Below, one piece after another: positions 22,787 to 32,114 of a stretch of 64,000 nucleotides of DNA. The position numbers and the translations under genes are program-made. Source of the DNA: Micromonospora sp. HK10 (GTDB lineage Bacteria; Actinomycetota; Actinomycetes; Mycobacteriales; Micromonosporaceae); the NCBI RefSeq assembly GCF_000982955.1, contig NZ_KQ058810.1, positions 62,001 to 126,000 of the forward strand, read 5' to 3'. The notes under the pieces are model-generated. The model was not told the DNA's origin and made no database searches. It saw nothing but the letters and a program-made list of their open reading frames with translations. Position 1 is the first letter of the stretch; every line of letters begins with the position of its first letter.

Positions 22787-25023
22787 GCATCGTCCACCTG
22801 CGCCGCGCCCGGACCAGCCTGGTGCTCGACGCCCGGGGCCCGGGCCTGCCCCGGGTCGTGCACTGGGGCGCCGACCTCGGGCCGCTGCCCGACGACGAGC
22901 TGCCCGCCCTGGTCGCCGCCACCATCCCGCCGGTGGTGCCGAGCAGCTTCGACGCGCCCACCGTGCTGTCGTTGCTGCCGGAGGCGAGCGCCGGGTGGAG
23001 CGGCCGGCCCGGACTCGCCGGCCACCGCGCCGGCCGGGACTGGTCCACCGCCTTCCGCCTGGTCGACCTCGACGTCCGCGACGAGGCGTCCCCGCCCGGG
23101 GACCCCGCGCACCGCCCCGACCCGGGCCGCGTGGCCGCGGACGGGGAGGCGGTGCGCGTACCGGAGGAGGAGCGGGACCACGGCGGGGCCGGCGCCGCGC
23201 GGGTGACCGTGCGAGCGGCGGACCCGGACGCGGGGTTGAGCCTGACCGTCGAGATCACGCTGGACGCGGCGGGGTTGCTGACCCTGCGGCACCGGCTGCG
23301 CAACGACGGCGACGGCGGCTACGAGCTGCGCGAGCTGACCCCGGTGCTGCCGGTGCCGGCGGTCGCCACCGAGCTGCTCGACCTGACCGGCCGCTGGTGC
23401 CGGGAACGGTCGCCGCAGCGGCACCCGTGGCCGATGGGCGCCTGGGTGCGGGAGGGCCGGCACGGCCGGACCGGACACGACGCGACCCTGCTGCTGGTCG
23501 CCGGGACGCCCGGCTTCGGCTTCGGGCACGGCGAGGTGTGGGCGGTGCACACCGCGTGGAGCGGCGACCACGTCACCGCCGCCGAGCGCCGCCCCACCGG
23601 CGAGGCCACCCTCGGCGGCGGTGAGCTGCTCGCCCCCGGCGAGATCGTGCTCGGCCCCGGCGAGGAGTACGCCACTCCCCTGCTCTACGCGGTGCACTCC
23701 ACCGCGGGGCTGGACGGGCTCAGCCACGTGCTGCACACCCACCTGCGGGCCCGCCCACAGCACCCACGCCACCCCCGGCCGGTGACGTTGAACGTCTGGG
23801 AGGCGGTCTACTTCGACCACGACCTGGACCGGCTCAAGGGGCTGGCGGACCGGGCCGCCGAGGTGGGCGTGGAACGGTTCGTGCTCGACGACGGCTGGTT
23901 CCGGGGCCGCCGGCACGACCAGGCCGGGCTCGGCGACTGGTGGGTCGACGACGAGGTCTGGCCGGACGGGCTGCAACCCCTCATCGACCATGTCGGCAAG
24001 CACGGGATGCAGTTCGGGCTCTGGGTCGAGCCGGAGATGGTCAACCCCGACTCCGACCTGTTCCGGGCCCACCCGGACTGGGTGCTCCAGGCGCCCGGCC
24101 GGCTGCCGCCGGAGTGGCGGCACCAGCAGGTGCTGGACCTGGCCAACCCGGACGCTTACGCGCACCTGCTCGGCCGGCTGGACGCGGTGCTGTCCGAACA
24201 CGACGGGATCGCGTACCTCAAGTGGGACCACAACCGCGACCTCACCGAGGCCGGGCACGCCGGCCGGCCCGGGGTGCACGGGCAGACGGTGGCCGTCTAC
24301 CGGCTGCTGGACGAGTTGCGGGCCCGGCACCCCGGCGTGGAGATCGAGAGCTGCTCGTCCGGCGGCGCGCGGGTCGACCTGGAGATCCTGCGCCGCACCG
24401 ACCGGGTCTGGACCAGCGACTGCAACGACGCCCTGGAACGCCTGTCGATCCAGCGCTGGACCGGGCTGCTGCTGCCGCCGGAACTGATCGGCACCCACAT
24501 CGGACCGGAGCGCTCGCACACCACCCAGCGGGTGCACGACCTCGGCTTCCGGGCGGTCACCGCGCTCTTCGGCCACCACGGCATCGAGTGGGACATCAGC
24601 CGGATCAGCGCCGCCGAGCGGATCGAGCTGACCGCCTGGGTGGCGCTGCACAAGCGGCTCCGCCCGCTGCTGCACGCCGGCCGGGTGGTCCGGGTCGACC
24701 ATCCGGACCCGGCCGTGCAGGCGCACGGCGTGGTCGCCCACGACCGCTCGCACGCCGTGTACGCGGTGTCCCGGCTGGCCACCTCGGTGGCCCAGACGCC
24801 GGGGATGGTCCGGCTGGCCGGGCTGGACCCGGCGCGGCGCTACCGGGTACGGCCGGCGGCCGGGGCGCCGGAGCCGGCGCTGCTCCAGCTCACCGAGCCG
24901 GGCTGGCTGGCCGCGGCCGACGGGGTGTTCCTCAGCGGGTCGGTGCTCGGCTCGGTCGGGGTGCAGTTGCCTGCCCTGCACCCCGAGCAGGCGCTGCTGC
25001 TGGAGGTCACGGCCGCCCCCTAG
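22783..25023 (+). CDS. GH36 alpha-galactosidase
   Basis: A 746-residue enzyme without signal peptide, so intracellular. The N-terminal beta-supersandwich domain contains a proline/charged linker (DEASPPGDPAHRPDPG, about 106-121) that looks like a local insertion. The barrel has FVLDDGWFRGRR, then FGLWVEPEMVNPDSDL, nucleophile D482 in YLKWDHNRDL, ESCSSGGARVD, and acid/base D546 in WTSDCNDALER. It removes alpha-1,6-galactose from imported oligosaccharides. Translationally coupled to the permease (ATGA). A terminator follows immediately. Confidence 0.95.
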   Translation: MSIVHLRRARTSLVLDARGPGLPRVVHWGADLGPLPDDELPALVAATIPPVVPSSFDAPTVLSLLPEASAGWSGRPGLAGHRAGRDWSTAFRLVDLDVRDEASPPGDPAHRPDPGRVAADGEAVRVPEEERDHGGAGAARVTVRAADPDAGLSLTVEITLDAAGLLTLRHRLRNDGDGGYELRELTPVLPVPAVATELLDLTGRWCRERSPQRHPWPMGAWVREGRHGRTGHDATLLLVAGTPGFGFGHGEVWAVHTAWSGDHVTAAERRPTGEATLGGGELLAPGEIVLGPGEEYATPLLYAVHSTAGLDGLSHVLHTHLRARPQHPRHPRPVTLNVWEAVYFDHDLDRLKGLADRAAEVGVERFVLDDGWFRGRRHDQAGLGDWWVDDEVWPDGLQPLIDHVGKHGMQFGLWVEPEMVNPDSDLFRAHPDWVLQAPGRLPPEWRHQQVLDLANPDAYAHLLGRLDAVLSEHDGIAYLKWDHNRDLTEAGHAGRPGVHGQTVAVYRLLDELRARHPGVEIESCSSGGARVDLEILRRTDRVWTSDCNDALERLSIQRWTGLLLPPELIGTHIGPERSHTTQRVHDLGFRAVTALFGHHGIEWDISRISAAERIELTAWVALHKRLRPLLHAGRVVRVDHPDPAVQAHGVVAHDRSHAVYAVSRLATSVAQTPGMVRLAGLDPARRYRVRPAAGAPEPALLQLTEPGWLAAADGVFLSGSVLGSVGVQLPALHPEQALLLEVTAAP

Positions 25024-25029
25024 CTGCGC

Positions 25030-25067
25030 CCGGGTGCGTTCGCCGCCACGACGGCGAACGCACCCGG
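25030..25067. terminator. Bidirectional terminator after the importer/GH36 operon
   Basis: CCGGGTGCGTTCGCCG (25030-25045) and CGGCGAACGCACCCGG (25052-25067) form a perfect 16-bp stem with a 6-nt loop between two convergent stops. Confidence 0.92.
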
Positions 25068-25074
25068 ACCCCCG

Positions 25075-25995
25075 TCACCGGGGCAGCTGGTCGGTCCACT
25101 CCGCGGTGACCGTGCACATCGCGGAGGGTCGCGCCCCGGAGGCCAGGACGACGAGGTTGGTCTGCCGGATCTGTGCCGTGGCCGGGTCGACGACCAACCG
25201 GACCAGCGGCTCGGCGCCCAGCCGGATCGACAGGCCCTGCCCGCCCTCGGTCGCCCCCGTGTTCGTCACCCCGGAGTACCCGGCGACGGCCTCGAAGGCG
25301 GCGGCACGGACCGCCGGCGGGGCGGGCAGCTTGGCGAGCAGGTCCAGCAGCCCGCCGAGCACCAGCCGCTCCCGCGTCGCGGCGTCCGACCCGGGCTCGG
25401 TCTTCGCCACCGCCTCGGTGATCCACCGCTTCAGCGCCGCCGGCCGGGCCGGCAACTTCTGGAGCTGCGCGAAGCTGGCGTCCACGCCGCCCAGACTGAA
25501 CCCGACGCTGCCCAGCTCGCGCACCTTGCCGCTCCCGGCCACCCGGACCCAGGCCCGGCCGTCCTTCCTGGTCCAGATCTCCTGCGTGTCGCCGGTGCAC
25601 TCCGTGCGCCGGAACCAGTAGCTGCCGGACGTGGCGGGCCGTTGCCCGGCGGTCGTGGCGGCGGCGAGCAGGATCTGCTGGCCGGAGCGCTCGGCGGCGA
25701 CCGGAGGGCGGTTGTCCGCCGCGCTCCCGGTACCGCCGCCGGTCCCGGTGCCGTCGACGCCGACCAGCGCCACGGCGGCGGTCGCCGCGGCGACCGCGCT
25801 CAGCGCCGAGGCCAGAATCAGCCGGCGCCGCGGTGCGCGCCGGGAGGCCGGCGCTGCCGAGGGGTAGTCGGGATGGATCTGGGTCATCACAAACTCCTGG
25901 ATCAGCCGGTGGCGGTCGCTCGGCAGGTCCCGCTCCGCCGGCGCCGGCAACAGCCCGGCCAGGTCGGCGCGTACGTCTCTCGGGTCGGCGTTCAT
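25075..25995 (-). CDS. CU044_5270-type membrane protein, putative anti-sigma partner
   Basis: A 306-residue protein. The N-terminal 45 residues are cytoplasmic, with a short helical segment ([20 protein letters not shown]) like those preceding sigma-linked membrane proteins. One TM helix follows RRAPRRR (about 56-78), and the outer domain (about 100-306) contains [20 protein letters not shown]. This is the layout of 'CU044_5270 family' proteins, which commonly follow ECF sigma factors in actinobacteria. Its ATG overlaps the sigma gene's TGA. A role in holding the sigma factor is inferred; there is no zinc-anti-sigma HxxxCxxC motif. Confidence 0.78.
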   Translation of the reverse strand: MNADPRDVRADLAGLLPAPAERDLPSDRHRLIQEFVMTQIHPDYPSAAPASRRAPRRRLILASALSAVAAATAAVALVGVDGTGTGGGTGSAADNRPPVAAERSGQQILLAAATTAGQRPATSGSYWFRRTECTGDTQEIWTRKDGRAWVRVAGSGKVRELGSVGFSLGGVDASFAQLQKLPARPAALKRWITEAVAKTEPGSDAATRERLVLGGLLDLLAKLPAPPAVRAAAFEAVAGYSGVTNTGATEGGQGLSIRLGAEPLVRLVVDPATAQIRQTNLVVLASGARPSAMCTVTAEWTDQLPR

Positions 25996-26639
25996 CGGGT
26001 GTGCTCCTGAGCGAACCGGACCGCGATGGTGCGGTCGACTGGTATCTGTCCACGGCCACCGGGCGGTTCCCCGGTCTTTCCGGCCGGCGCGAGCTTCCCG
26101 GCGGTGACGAGCTTGTGCAGCTTGGCCCGTGCCCGGGACAACCGGGACCGTACGGTCCCGACCGGCACGCCGAGCGCTGCCGCCGCCTCGGCGTAGTTGA
26201 GCCCCGACCAGACGCAGAGCGCCAGCACCTCGCGCTCCGGCTGGCGCAGCGCGGCCAGCGCGGTGCGGACCCGCGCGAGCCGTTCCCGGTCCCCGAGGCG
26301 GGCGGTCACCTCCTCCGCGAAGTCCGGCACCACCTCCGGCGGAGGCAGCCGGGCCAACGCTCCGGAATGCCGGCGGGCGGCGCGGCGCACGTTGCGCGCG
26401 ACATTGGTGGCGATGCCGAGCAGCCAGGGGCGCAGCGAGCCGGTCTCGGCGCCGACGTCCACCCGCTCCCGCAGCCGCCAGGCCTCGAGGAAGGTCAGCG
26501 ACACCACGTCCTCGGCCACCGACCAGTCCCCGGTCAACCGGAAGCCGTGGTTGTAGACCGACCGGGCGTGTTCGTCGAACAGTTCCCGGAACGCTTCGGG
26601 GTCACCGGCGCGGACCCGGCTGCGCACACTCATCTCCAC
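25992..26639 (-). CDS. ECF-type RNA polymerase sigma factor
   Basis: A 215-residue sigma factor of the SigE/RpoE group. Region 2 reads [20 protein letters not shown] with [12 protein letters not shown], region 4 reads [20 protein letters not shown] and [20 protein letters not shown]. The C-terminal 40 residues ([19 protein letters not shown]) extend beyond region 4. An ATG two codons further in is a possible start. It is translationally coupled to the membrane protein downstream. Targets are unknown; the divergent deacetylase gene is one candidate. Confidence 0.92.
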   Translation of the reverse strand: MEMSVRSRVRAGDPEAFRELFDEHARSVYNHGFRLTGDWSVAEDVVSLTFLEAWRLRERVDVGAETGSLRPWLLGIATNVARNVRRAARRHSGALARLPPPEVVPDFAEEVTARLGDRERLARVRTALAALRQPEREVLALCVWSGLNYAEAAAALGVPVGTVRSRLSRARAKLHKLVTAGKLAPAGKTGEPPGGRGQIPVDRTIAVRFAQEHTR

Positions 26640-26853
26640 ATGTCACACCTGTCCGCTCGGCCACCGCGGTTCCCGACGAAATTCTCCTGGACCTGCTCGC
26701 CGCGGATGTCGAGGCAGGGGCGGTGGCCGGCAGGCTGCTCAGCGCGGCGGATGGGTACCGGAAGCAGCTCGCAACTTCCGGGCACCGGGCCGTCCCCAGT
26801 CGGCACACACACCTTTGTGGCTTGCGCCGTCATGGTTGGGCCGCGGCCAAAAC

Positions 26854-26894
26854 TTCCGGAAATTCTTGACTCCGCCTCGGCGACAGGCAAATAC
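26854..26894 (+). promoter_or_regulatory. Promoter with adjoining palindrome for the deacetylase gene
   Basis: -35 TTGACT (26866-26871), 17-bp spacer, -10 AAATAC (26889-26894). The palindrome TTCCGGAA (26854-26861) touches the -35 box. The sequence AACTTCCGG is also found at 26773-26781, so a regulator may bind both. The rest of 26640-26850 shows nothing I can name. Confidence 0.5.
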
Positions 26895-26969
26895 TTGCGC
26901 CGCCGAGCGACCTCGACAGCCATCGATGCGACGCTCGGTACACCGCCACCACGAGGAGGGCCCAGCCGC

Positions 26970-27983
26970 ATGTGGAGCAGAAGAACACTTCCGTCAACGC
27001 GATCCCTGGCCGCGGGATTCGCCGCGGCCGCACTGATCGCCGCAGGCAGCCTGGCCGTCACGCTCAGCGTCACGGCCACCCCGGCCCGGGCCGCCGCCTG
27101 TAACGGGTACGTCGGGCTGACGTTCGACGACGGCCCGTCCAACGACCACACCCCCGCCCTGCTCAACGCCCTGCGGCAGAACGGGCTGCGGGCCACCATG
27201 TTCAACGAGGGGCAGTACGCCGCCGCCTACCCGTCCCAGGTCCGGGCGCAGGTCACCGCCGGCATGTGGGTCGGCAACCACAGCTACACCCACCCGCACC
27301 TGGTCCAGCAGAGCCAGGCGCAGATCGACTCCGAGGTCTCCCGGACCCAGCAGGCGATCGCCAACGCCGGCGGCGGCACGCCGAAGCTGTTCCGCCCGCC
27401 GTACGGCGAGACCAACTCGACCCTGCAGTCGGTGCTGTCCCGGTACGGCCTGACCCAGATCATCTGGGACGTCGACTCGCAGGACTGGAACGGTGCGAGC
27501 GTCGACGCGATCGTGCAGGCCAATAACCGGCTCACCAACGGGCAGATCATCCTGATGCACGAGTGGCCCGCCAACACCCTGGCGGCCATCCCGCGCATCG
27601 CCCAGGTGCTGGCCAGCAAGGGCCTGTGTGCCGGCATGATCTCGCCGCAGACCGGCCGTGCCGTGGCACCCGACGGCGGCGACACCGGTGGCGGCGGCGG
27701 GGGTGGGGGCGGCGGCAGCAGTTGCACCGCCACGCTCTCCGCCGGCCAGCAGTGGAGCGACCGCTACAACCTCAACGTCTCGGTCTCCGGCACCAACACC
27801 TGGACGGTCACCATGAACGTGCCGAACCCGGCGAAGATCATCAACGTCTGGAACGTCAGCGCCACCTGGCCCAACTCCCAGACGATGATCGCCAAGCCGA
27901 ACGGCAGCGGCAACACCTTCGGGGTCACCATCCAGCACAACGGGAACTGGACCTGGCCGACCGTCTCCTGCGCGGCCGGCTGA
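26970..27983 (+). CDS. Secreted CE4 polysaccharide deacetylase with CBM2
   Basis: A 337-residue secreted enzyme. The signal peptide ends near ARAAA (residue 45). The CE4 NodB domain has TFDDGPS (catalytic D53, metal D54), the metal histidines H104 and H108 in [16 protein letters not shown], and HEWPANT near the end. A Gly-rich linker precedes a C-terminal family-2 carbohydrate-binding module (about 250-337) with paired Cys. CE4 plus CBM2 in cellulolytic actinobacteria is usually an acetylxylan esterase-type deacetylase; acetylated mannan is possible here given the facing mannanase. RBS GAGGAGGG precedes the ATG. Confidence 0.93.
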   Translation: MWSRRTLPSTRSLAAGFAAAALIAAGSLAVTLSVTATPARAAACNGYVGLTFDDGPSNDHTPALLNALRQNGLRATMFNEGQYAAAYPSQVRAQVTAGMWVGNHSYTHPHLVQQSQAQIDSEVSRTQQAIANAGGGTPKLFRPPYGETNSTLQSVLSRYGLTQIIWDVDSQDWNGASVDAIVQANNRLTNGQIILMHEWPANTLAAIPRIAQVLASKGLCAGMISPQTGRAVAPDGGDTGGGGGGGGGGSSCTATLSAGQQWSDRYNLNVSVSGTNTWTVTMNVPNPAKIINVWNVSATWPNSQTMIAKPNGSGNTFGVTIQHNGNWTWPTVSCAAG

Positions 27984-28045
27984 CGCTCGCACCGCCGGCC
28001 CGGCCACCGGCCCGGCGGGTCGGAACGTACCCACCGGCGGTGGAA

Positions 28046-28150
28046 GGCGGTGGGCGGACCTGGTTACCGCTCCGGTTGCCGCTGGCGGTGGGCGGACCTG
28101 GTTACCGCTCCGGTTGCCGCTGGCGGTGGGCGACCCGGCCACCGCTCCGG
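28046..28150. repeat. 38-bp tandem repeat, about 2.7 copies
   Basis: Units begin GGCGGTGGGCGGACCTGG at 28046 and 28084, with a third, diverged copy from 28122 (period 38). They fill the spacer between the convergent deacetylase and mannanase genes, right up to the mannanase stop. Confidence 0.9.
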
Positions 28151-28152
28151 TC

Positions 28153-29511
28153 TCAGCTCGCGGTGCAGGTCACCGCCGGGATCGCGTTGCTGCCGTTCCA
28201 GCTGCCGATGAAGCCGAAGCTGGTGCTGGCGCCGGCGCCGAGCCGGCCGTTGTAGTCCACGTTCCGGGCGGTGTACGTGGCGCCGCTGCCGCTGATCGTG
28301 GCGTTCCACGACTGCGTGACGGTCTGCCCGCTGGCGAACGTCCACCGTGCCGACCAGCCGGTGATGGCGGCAGCCCCGGCGGTCACCTTCACCTCACCCT
28401 GGAAGCCGCCCTGCCAGGAGTTGACGATCGTGTAGCTGGCCGTGCAGCCGCCCGGCGGCGGGGTGGTCGGCGGAAGCGTGGTGGGCGGGGCCGTGGTCGG
28501 CGGAGTCGTCGTGGGCGGGGTGGTGCCGGCGTAGACGGAGGCCTCCTTCGCGGTGGCCTTGATGCCGTTGGCCCCGTTGAAGATCCGCTGGCCCCAACTG
28601 GTCAGCTGGTTCGGGTCGAAGTTGGTGACCATGTCGAGGTACTCGACGCCGCCGCCGTTGCCGCTCCACGACCAGCCGAGGTAGCCGATCCCGTTGGCCT
28701 GGCTGTAGGCCATGATGGTGTCCTCGTCGGGATTGCCGTCGGAGTGGTTGAAGCCGAACTCACCCACCACGATGGGCAGCCCCGCGGTACGGAACCGGCC
28801 CAGGTAGTCGGTGATCTCCGCGGCGGTGTCGAAGACGCCGTACATGTGGATCGAGAAAACGGTGTTCTTCTGCGGGTCGGCGGCGAAGACCGTGCCGGCG
28901 TTGTCCCGCATGGTGAACGACCAGTCCTGGCCCCAGTTCGGGGCGTCCACCATGATCGTGTGGGTCAGCCCGCCGCTGCGCAACCGCTTGATCGCGTTGC
29001 CGGTGTCGGTGGCCCAGGTGGCATAGCCCTGGTTGCCGTAGGGCTCGTTGCCGATGTTCACGATGACGTACTTCTCCTGGCCCTGGAGCACGCTGGCGAT
29101 GCTGAGCCAGTAGTCGACCGCCCGGTCCAGCGTGATCGCGCCGCTCTGCTCGCCGTAGCCGGTCGTGTCGTGCACCTCCAGCACGCAGATCAGCTTGTTG
29201 GCCTTGCAGAGCGAGATGACGTTGGCCACGTCGGAGGCGGTGTTCCTGGTCCAGCGGTCGCCGCTGGACAGCACCACCCGGACGCTGTTCGCGCCGAGCG
29301 CCTTGATGTTGGCGAACGAACTGGTCTGCTGCGCGTACCAGGTGTGCGCGTGGCTGACCCCGCGCATCACGAACTCGGTGCCGTTGGCGTCATAGAGCCG
29401 GCCGTTGGCGACCGAGAAGCCGGCGGCGGCGTGCGCCGGCTGCCCGAAGGCGAACACGGCGGCGAGGACCGTCAGCAGGGCGACGCCCGCGACGGAGAGC
29501 AACTTCTTCAT
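28153..29511 (-). CDS. Secreted GH5 endo-beta-1,4-mannanase with CBM2
   Basis: A 452-residue secreted glycoside hydrolase. The signal peptide ends at AHAAA (about 28). The barrel shows IVNIGNEPYGN with acid/base E156, HMYGVF, VGEFGFNHSDG with nucleophile E251, and GWSWSGNGGGVEYLDM, a set I recall from bacterial GH5 subfamily 8 mannanases rather than plain cellulases. A Thr/Pro linker (PPTTTPPTTAPPTTLPP) and a C-terminal CBM2 follow (about 352-452). It would cut mannan backbones outside the cell and feed galactosylated oligomers to the importer upstream. A GH5 endoglucanase is the alternative. Confidence 0.88.
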   Translation of the reverse strand: MKKLLSVAGVALLTVLAAVFAFGQPAHAAAGFSVANGRLYDANGTEFVMRGVSHAHTWYAQQTSSFANIKALGANSVRVVLSSGDRWTRNTASDVANVISLCKANKLICVLEVHDTTGYGEQSGAITLDRAVDYWLSIASVLQGQEKYVIVNIGNEPYGNQGYATWATDTGNAIKRLRSGGLTHTIMVDAPNWGQDWSFTMRDNAGTVFAADPQKNTVFSIHMYGVFDTAAEITDYLGRFRTAGLPIVVGEFGFNHSDGNPDEDTIMAYSQANGIGYLGWSWSGNGGGVEYLDMVTNFDPNQLTSWGQRIFNGANGIKATAKEASVYAGTTPPTTTPPTTAPPTTLPPTTPPPGGCTASYTIVNSWQGGFQGEVKVTAGAAAITGWSARWTFASGQTVTQSWNATISGSGATYTARNVDYNGRLGAGASTSFGFIGSWNGSNAIPAVTCTAS

Positions 29512-29621
29512 GGTTGTCCTCAGGAGGTCTCCCCCGCTGCCCAGGTGGGGGCGCGATGTGCTGACTGGACGCGACGGCTGAGCCCGACAGCCGCCGCCGA
29601 CTCCCGGCGGACGCAGGCATC

Positions 29622-29659
29622 AGCGTAGGGCGATGGAACGCGGGAGGCAACCGGTTAAG
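29622..29659 (-). promoter_or_regulatory. Mannanase promoter overlapped by a LacI-like operator
   Basis: On the minus strand: -35 TTGCCT (complement of 29645-29650), 17-bp spacer, -10 TACGCT (complement of 29622-29627). The palindromic core AACCGGTT (29649-29656) overlaps the -35 box and is followed by AAG. AACCGGTT with a central CpG is typical of LacI-family operators; no LacI gene is in the window. Confidence 0.6.
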
Positions 29660-29761
29660 TTGACCGGCCGTGCCGGGTGGTTACCGGTGGCGGCCCATGT
29701 CGACACGGACCGCCACCGGTGCGGTCATCCCCACCACAGGATGTCACGCCACTCCGGTCTG

Positions 29762-29772
29762 AACCGGTTAAG
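29762..29772. promoter_or_regulatory. Second AACCGGTTAAG element upstream of the mannanase
   Basis: AACCGGTTAAG recurs here 113 bp beyond the copy at 29649-29659, in the same orientation. Two identical 11-mers in one 305-bp spacer suggest a two-site repressor. Confidence 0.55.
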
Positions 29773-29816
29773 CCGGACTGTAGGCAGCGCCGTCGCGGGC
29801 GTCAAGGGTGCCGGTC

Positions 29817-31883
29817 TCAGCCGCCGACCGGGTCGGTCACCGGGTCGCCGGCGGTCACCCCGTCCCGGACCTCGGGGCCGGGGACACCGGTGGAGGCCAG
29901 GTGGCTCTGCAACGTGGAGTGACGGAACTGGTACACCCCGCCCGCCTGGCGCAGCACCCCCCGGTCGTGCGCCTCCTCGAGGAACGCGAAGAGGCGCAGC
30001 GGCGCCCGCCCGGTGCAGGCCAGGTAGAGCCGGGCGAAACAGAACGGGCCCCACTCCGACCAGGAGAACGCGACCCCGACCACCAGAGCCACCGTCAATG
30101 CGGCCAGCACCGCTGGCGCGGTGATGCCCCACAGGATGAAGGCCACCGCCCAGAAGATTCCCCAGCCGGCCCCGGTGGCCAGGGCCAGGGCGCGGTCCTC
30201 CCGCAGCAGCCGGCGGGGACTGACGCTGCGACCCACGTCGACGTACACCTCCAGCCGCCCGGTGAGGAAGAACGCGAAGCCGGCGACCGCGCCGACCAGC
30301 CCGGCCACCACGCCGTAGCCGGCGCCGGAGCGGATGGTGACGGTCGCGCCCAGGGTGCCACCGACGATCAGCGCGGCACCGCCGGGAATCAGCAGCGTAC
30401 GGGCCCGGATCTGGGCCAGGTCGAGCCGCTGCGGGCGGGTCGGCAGCGAGGTCAGAAAGCCGAGGAAGGCCGCCGCCACCCCGCCCCCGAGCGCGGCCGG
30501 GACGGCCCCGAACGGAACCAGGACGACCAGCGCGAACACCGCGCCCCAGAACAGGCCGACGAACGGGCGCAGCGGATACGGCCCCAGCTCCCACCAGGCC
30601 AGGTCGAGGGTCTTGCGGCGCTCCATCCGGCGGGCCAGGTTGCCCAGCCAGGTGAGCGCCGCCTGCGCCTCGGCGGAGCTGCGCCGCGGCCGGTCGCCCA
30701 CCGAGGTGCCGTAGACCACCGGTACGAACCGGGCGAACAGGTGCTGCTCCAGCGCGGTCCGGTCGGCCGACCGGCCGCCCGCCAGCAGCTCACCCGGATC
30801 GGTGCCGGCCTGCTGATAGGCGACCCGGGTCAGCTGGGCCATGAGCGGGGTGGCCAGCGTCTCGGCGAGCACCCCCTCGCCCCGCTCCAACGCGCCGATC
30901 ACCTCGCGCCACCGCTCCGCCCGCTCGGTGCCGTCCACCAGGTAGCCGATCACGTCGCCGACCGGCAGCGGCAGGATCTCCACCACGGGCGTCTTGGCCA
31001 GCAGGCCGAAGCCGGCCGCCTCCTCGTACTCGGCGCTGCGGCTGGTCAGCACCAGCTGCCGGCGGGGCCCCAGCACGTCGTTGATCGCCGCGATCGCCGA
31101 CGACCGGTGCTCGCTGGCCATCTCGTCGAAGCCGTCCAGGATGGGCAGGACCCGACCGGTCGCCACCAACTCCTCGGCGAGGGTGCGGTGCGTGCCGTCC
31201 GGTCCGGGCACCAGCCGGGCCAGGGTGCGGTTGTCGGTCGCCAGCCGATCGGCGATCCACTCGTCGAGCCCGTCCACCGCCGGCTGCCAGCCGGAGATCG
31301 ACAGGAGCACCGGCACCGGGTCGGCCGGCGCCCGGCGGGCCAGCAGGTCGAGGGTGAGCCGCAGCACGAGCGTGCTCTTGCCGGTGCCCGGCTCGCCGAT
31401 CACCGCCAGCCGACGGGGCGAGCCGTCGCGCAGGAACACCTCGGCGACGTCGGAAAAGGTGCCGTCGAGCGGCACCGCCCCCGCACCGGGCCGGCCCCGG
31501 ATGGCCGGCCAGCTCACCATGACGGCCCGGCTCCGGGCGGTGACCGCCCAGCGCACCGGCAGCGGCCACGGATCGCTCACCTTGCGGGCCGCCTCCTCGG
31601 CGCTCCACTGCTCCTGCTGCGCCCGCGCCAGCGCCGCGACGGCCGCGTCGACCGCGCCGGTCACCCCGCTGCCGGCCGCCGTGGACTCCTTCCGCCAGAG
31701 CCACACCAGCAGCGACACGAGCGCGAGCAGCGAGGCCAGGTAGAAACCGATCGTGCTGGACCACTGGTCGGCCTTCGCCCGGCCCTCGCCACGCAGGAAC
31801 CTGGTCCACCCCGAATAGCCGGTGAGCGCGGCCACGACGACCACGACGCACCACACCCGTGGCCGCCGCCACCATCTCCGCAT
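29817..31883 (-). CDS. Membrane-anchored NACHT-domain ATPase
   Basis: A 688-residue protein. Two TM segments lie at the N-terminus (about 10-24 and 46-63). A NACHT NTPase follows: Walker A AVIGEPGTGKSTL near residue 162, Walker B VLPILDGFDEMA near 248, sensor VLTSRSAEYEE. The C-terminal part holds at least five more TM helices (about 435-600) and ends with a small cytoplasmic module, FAFLEEAHDRGVLRQAGGVYQFRH. There are no LRR, WD or TPR repeats. Bacterial NACHT proteins include phage-defence and signalling members, but multi-TM versions like this are common in actinobacteria and their role is unknown. Monocistronic. Confidence 0.85.
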   Translation of the reverse strand: MRRWWRRPRVWCVVVVVAALTGYSGWTRFLRGEGRAKADQWSSTIGFYLASLLALVSLLVWLWRKESTAAGSGVTGAVDAAVAALARAQQEQWSAEEAARKVSDPWPLPVRWAVTARSRAVMVSWPAIRGRPGAGAVPLDGTFSDVAEVFLRDGSPRRLAVIGEPGTGKSTLVLRLTLDLLARRAPADPVPVLLSISGWQPAVDGLDEWIADRLATDNRTLARLVPGPDGTHRTLAEELVATGRVLPILDGFDEMASEHRSSAIAAINDVLGPRRQLVLTSRSAEYEEAAGFGLLAKTPVVEILPLPVGDVIGYLVDGTERAERWREVIGALERGEGVLAETLATPLMAQLTRVAYQQAGTDPGELLAGGRSADRTALEQHLFARFVPVVYGTSVGDRPRRSSAEAQAALTWLGNLARRMERRKTLDLAWWELGPYPLRPFVGLFWGAVFALVVLVPFGAVPAALGGGVAAAFLGFLTSLPTRPQRLDLAQIRARTLLIPGGAALIVGGTLGATVTIRSGAGYGVVAGLVGAVAGFAFFLTGRLEVYVDVGRSVSPRRLLREDRALALATGAGWGIFWAVAFILWGITAPAVLAALTVALVVGVAFSWSEWGPFCFARLYLACTGRAPLRLFAFLEEAHDRGVLRQAGGVYQFRHSTLQSHLASTGVPGPEVRDGVTAGDPVTDPVGG

Positions 31884-32114
31884 GCAATCATCATCGCCAC
31901 TGCGTCAGGGGCACACAACGCGCTCCCGTTCCGACCTCGGGCCACCATCGACCGCCGTTCGCCGGCACCGGCCGTCCGGGTCGGTGGCCCCGGACGACCC
32001 GCCCGGGGGTTGCGCCCCACCGCCGGCCCGATCGACGTGGCCGAAGCGGACACCAGGGTTGGCCGCCGCGCGGCGGGGTATCCGGTGACGATCCGCCCGG
32101 GAAGGAGACGAGCC

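Noticed and set aside
22573..24981. An 802-codon minus-strand frame over the permease and GH36 genes
   Set aside because: No motif or ribosome site; GH36 catalytic motifs on the plus strand are unmistakable.
28153..29511. Plain cellulase (endoglucanase) reading of the GH5-CBM2 enzyme
   Set aside because: The motifs around both catalytic Glu residues (GNEPYGN, GEFGFNHSDG, GWSWSGNGGG) fit GH5_8 mannanases better, and alpha-galactosidase and importer genes lie nearby. Not excluded without a search.
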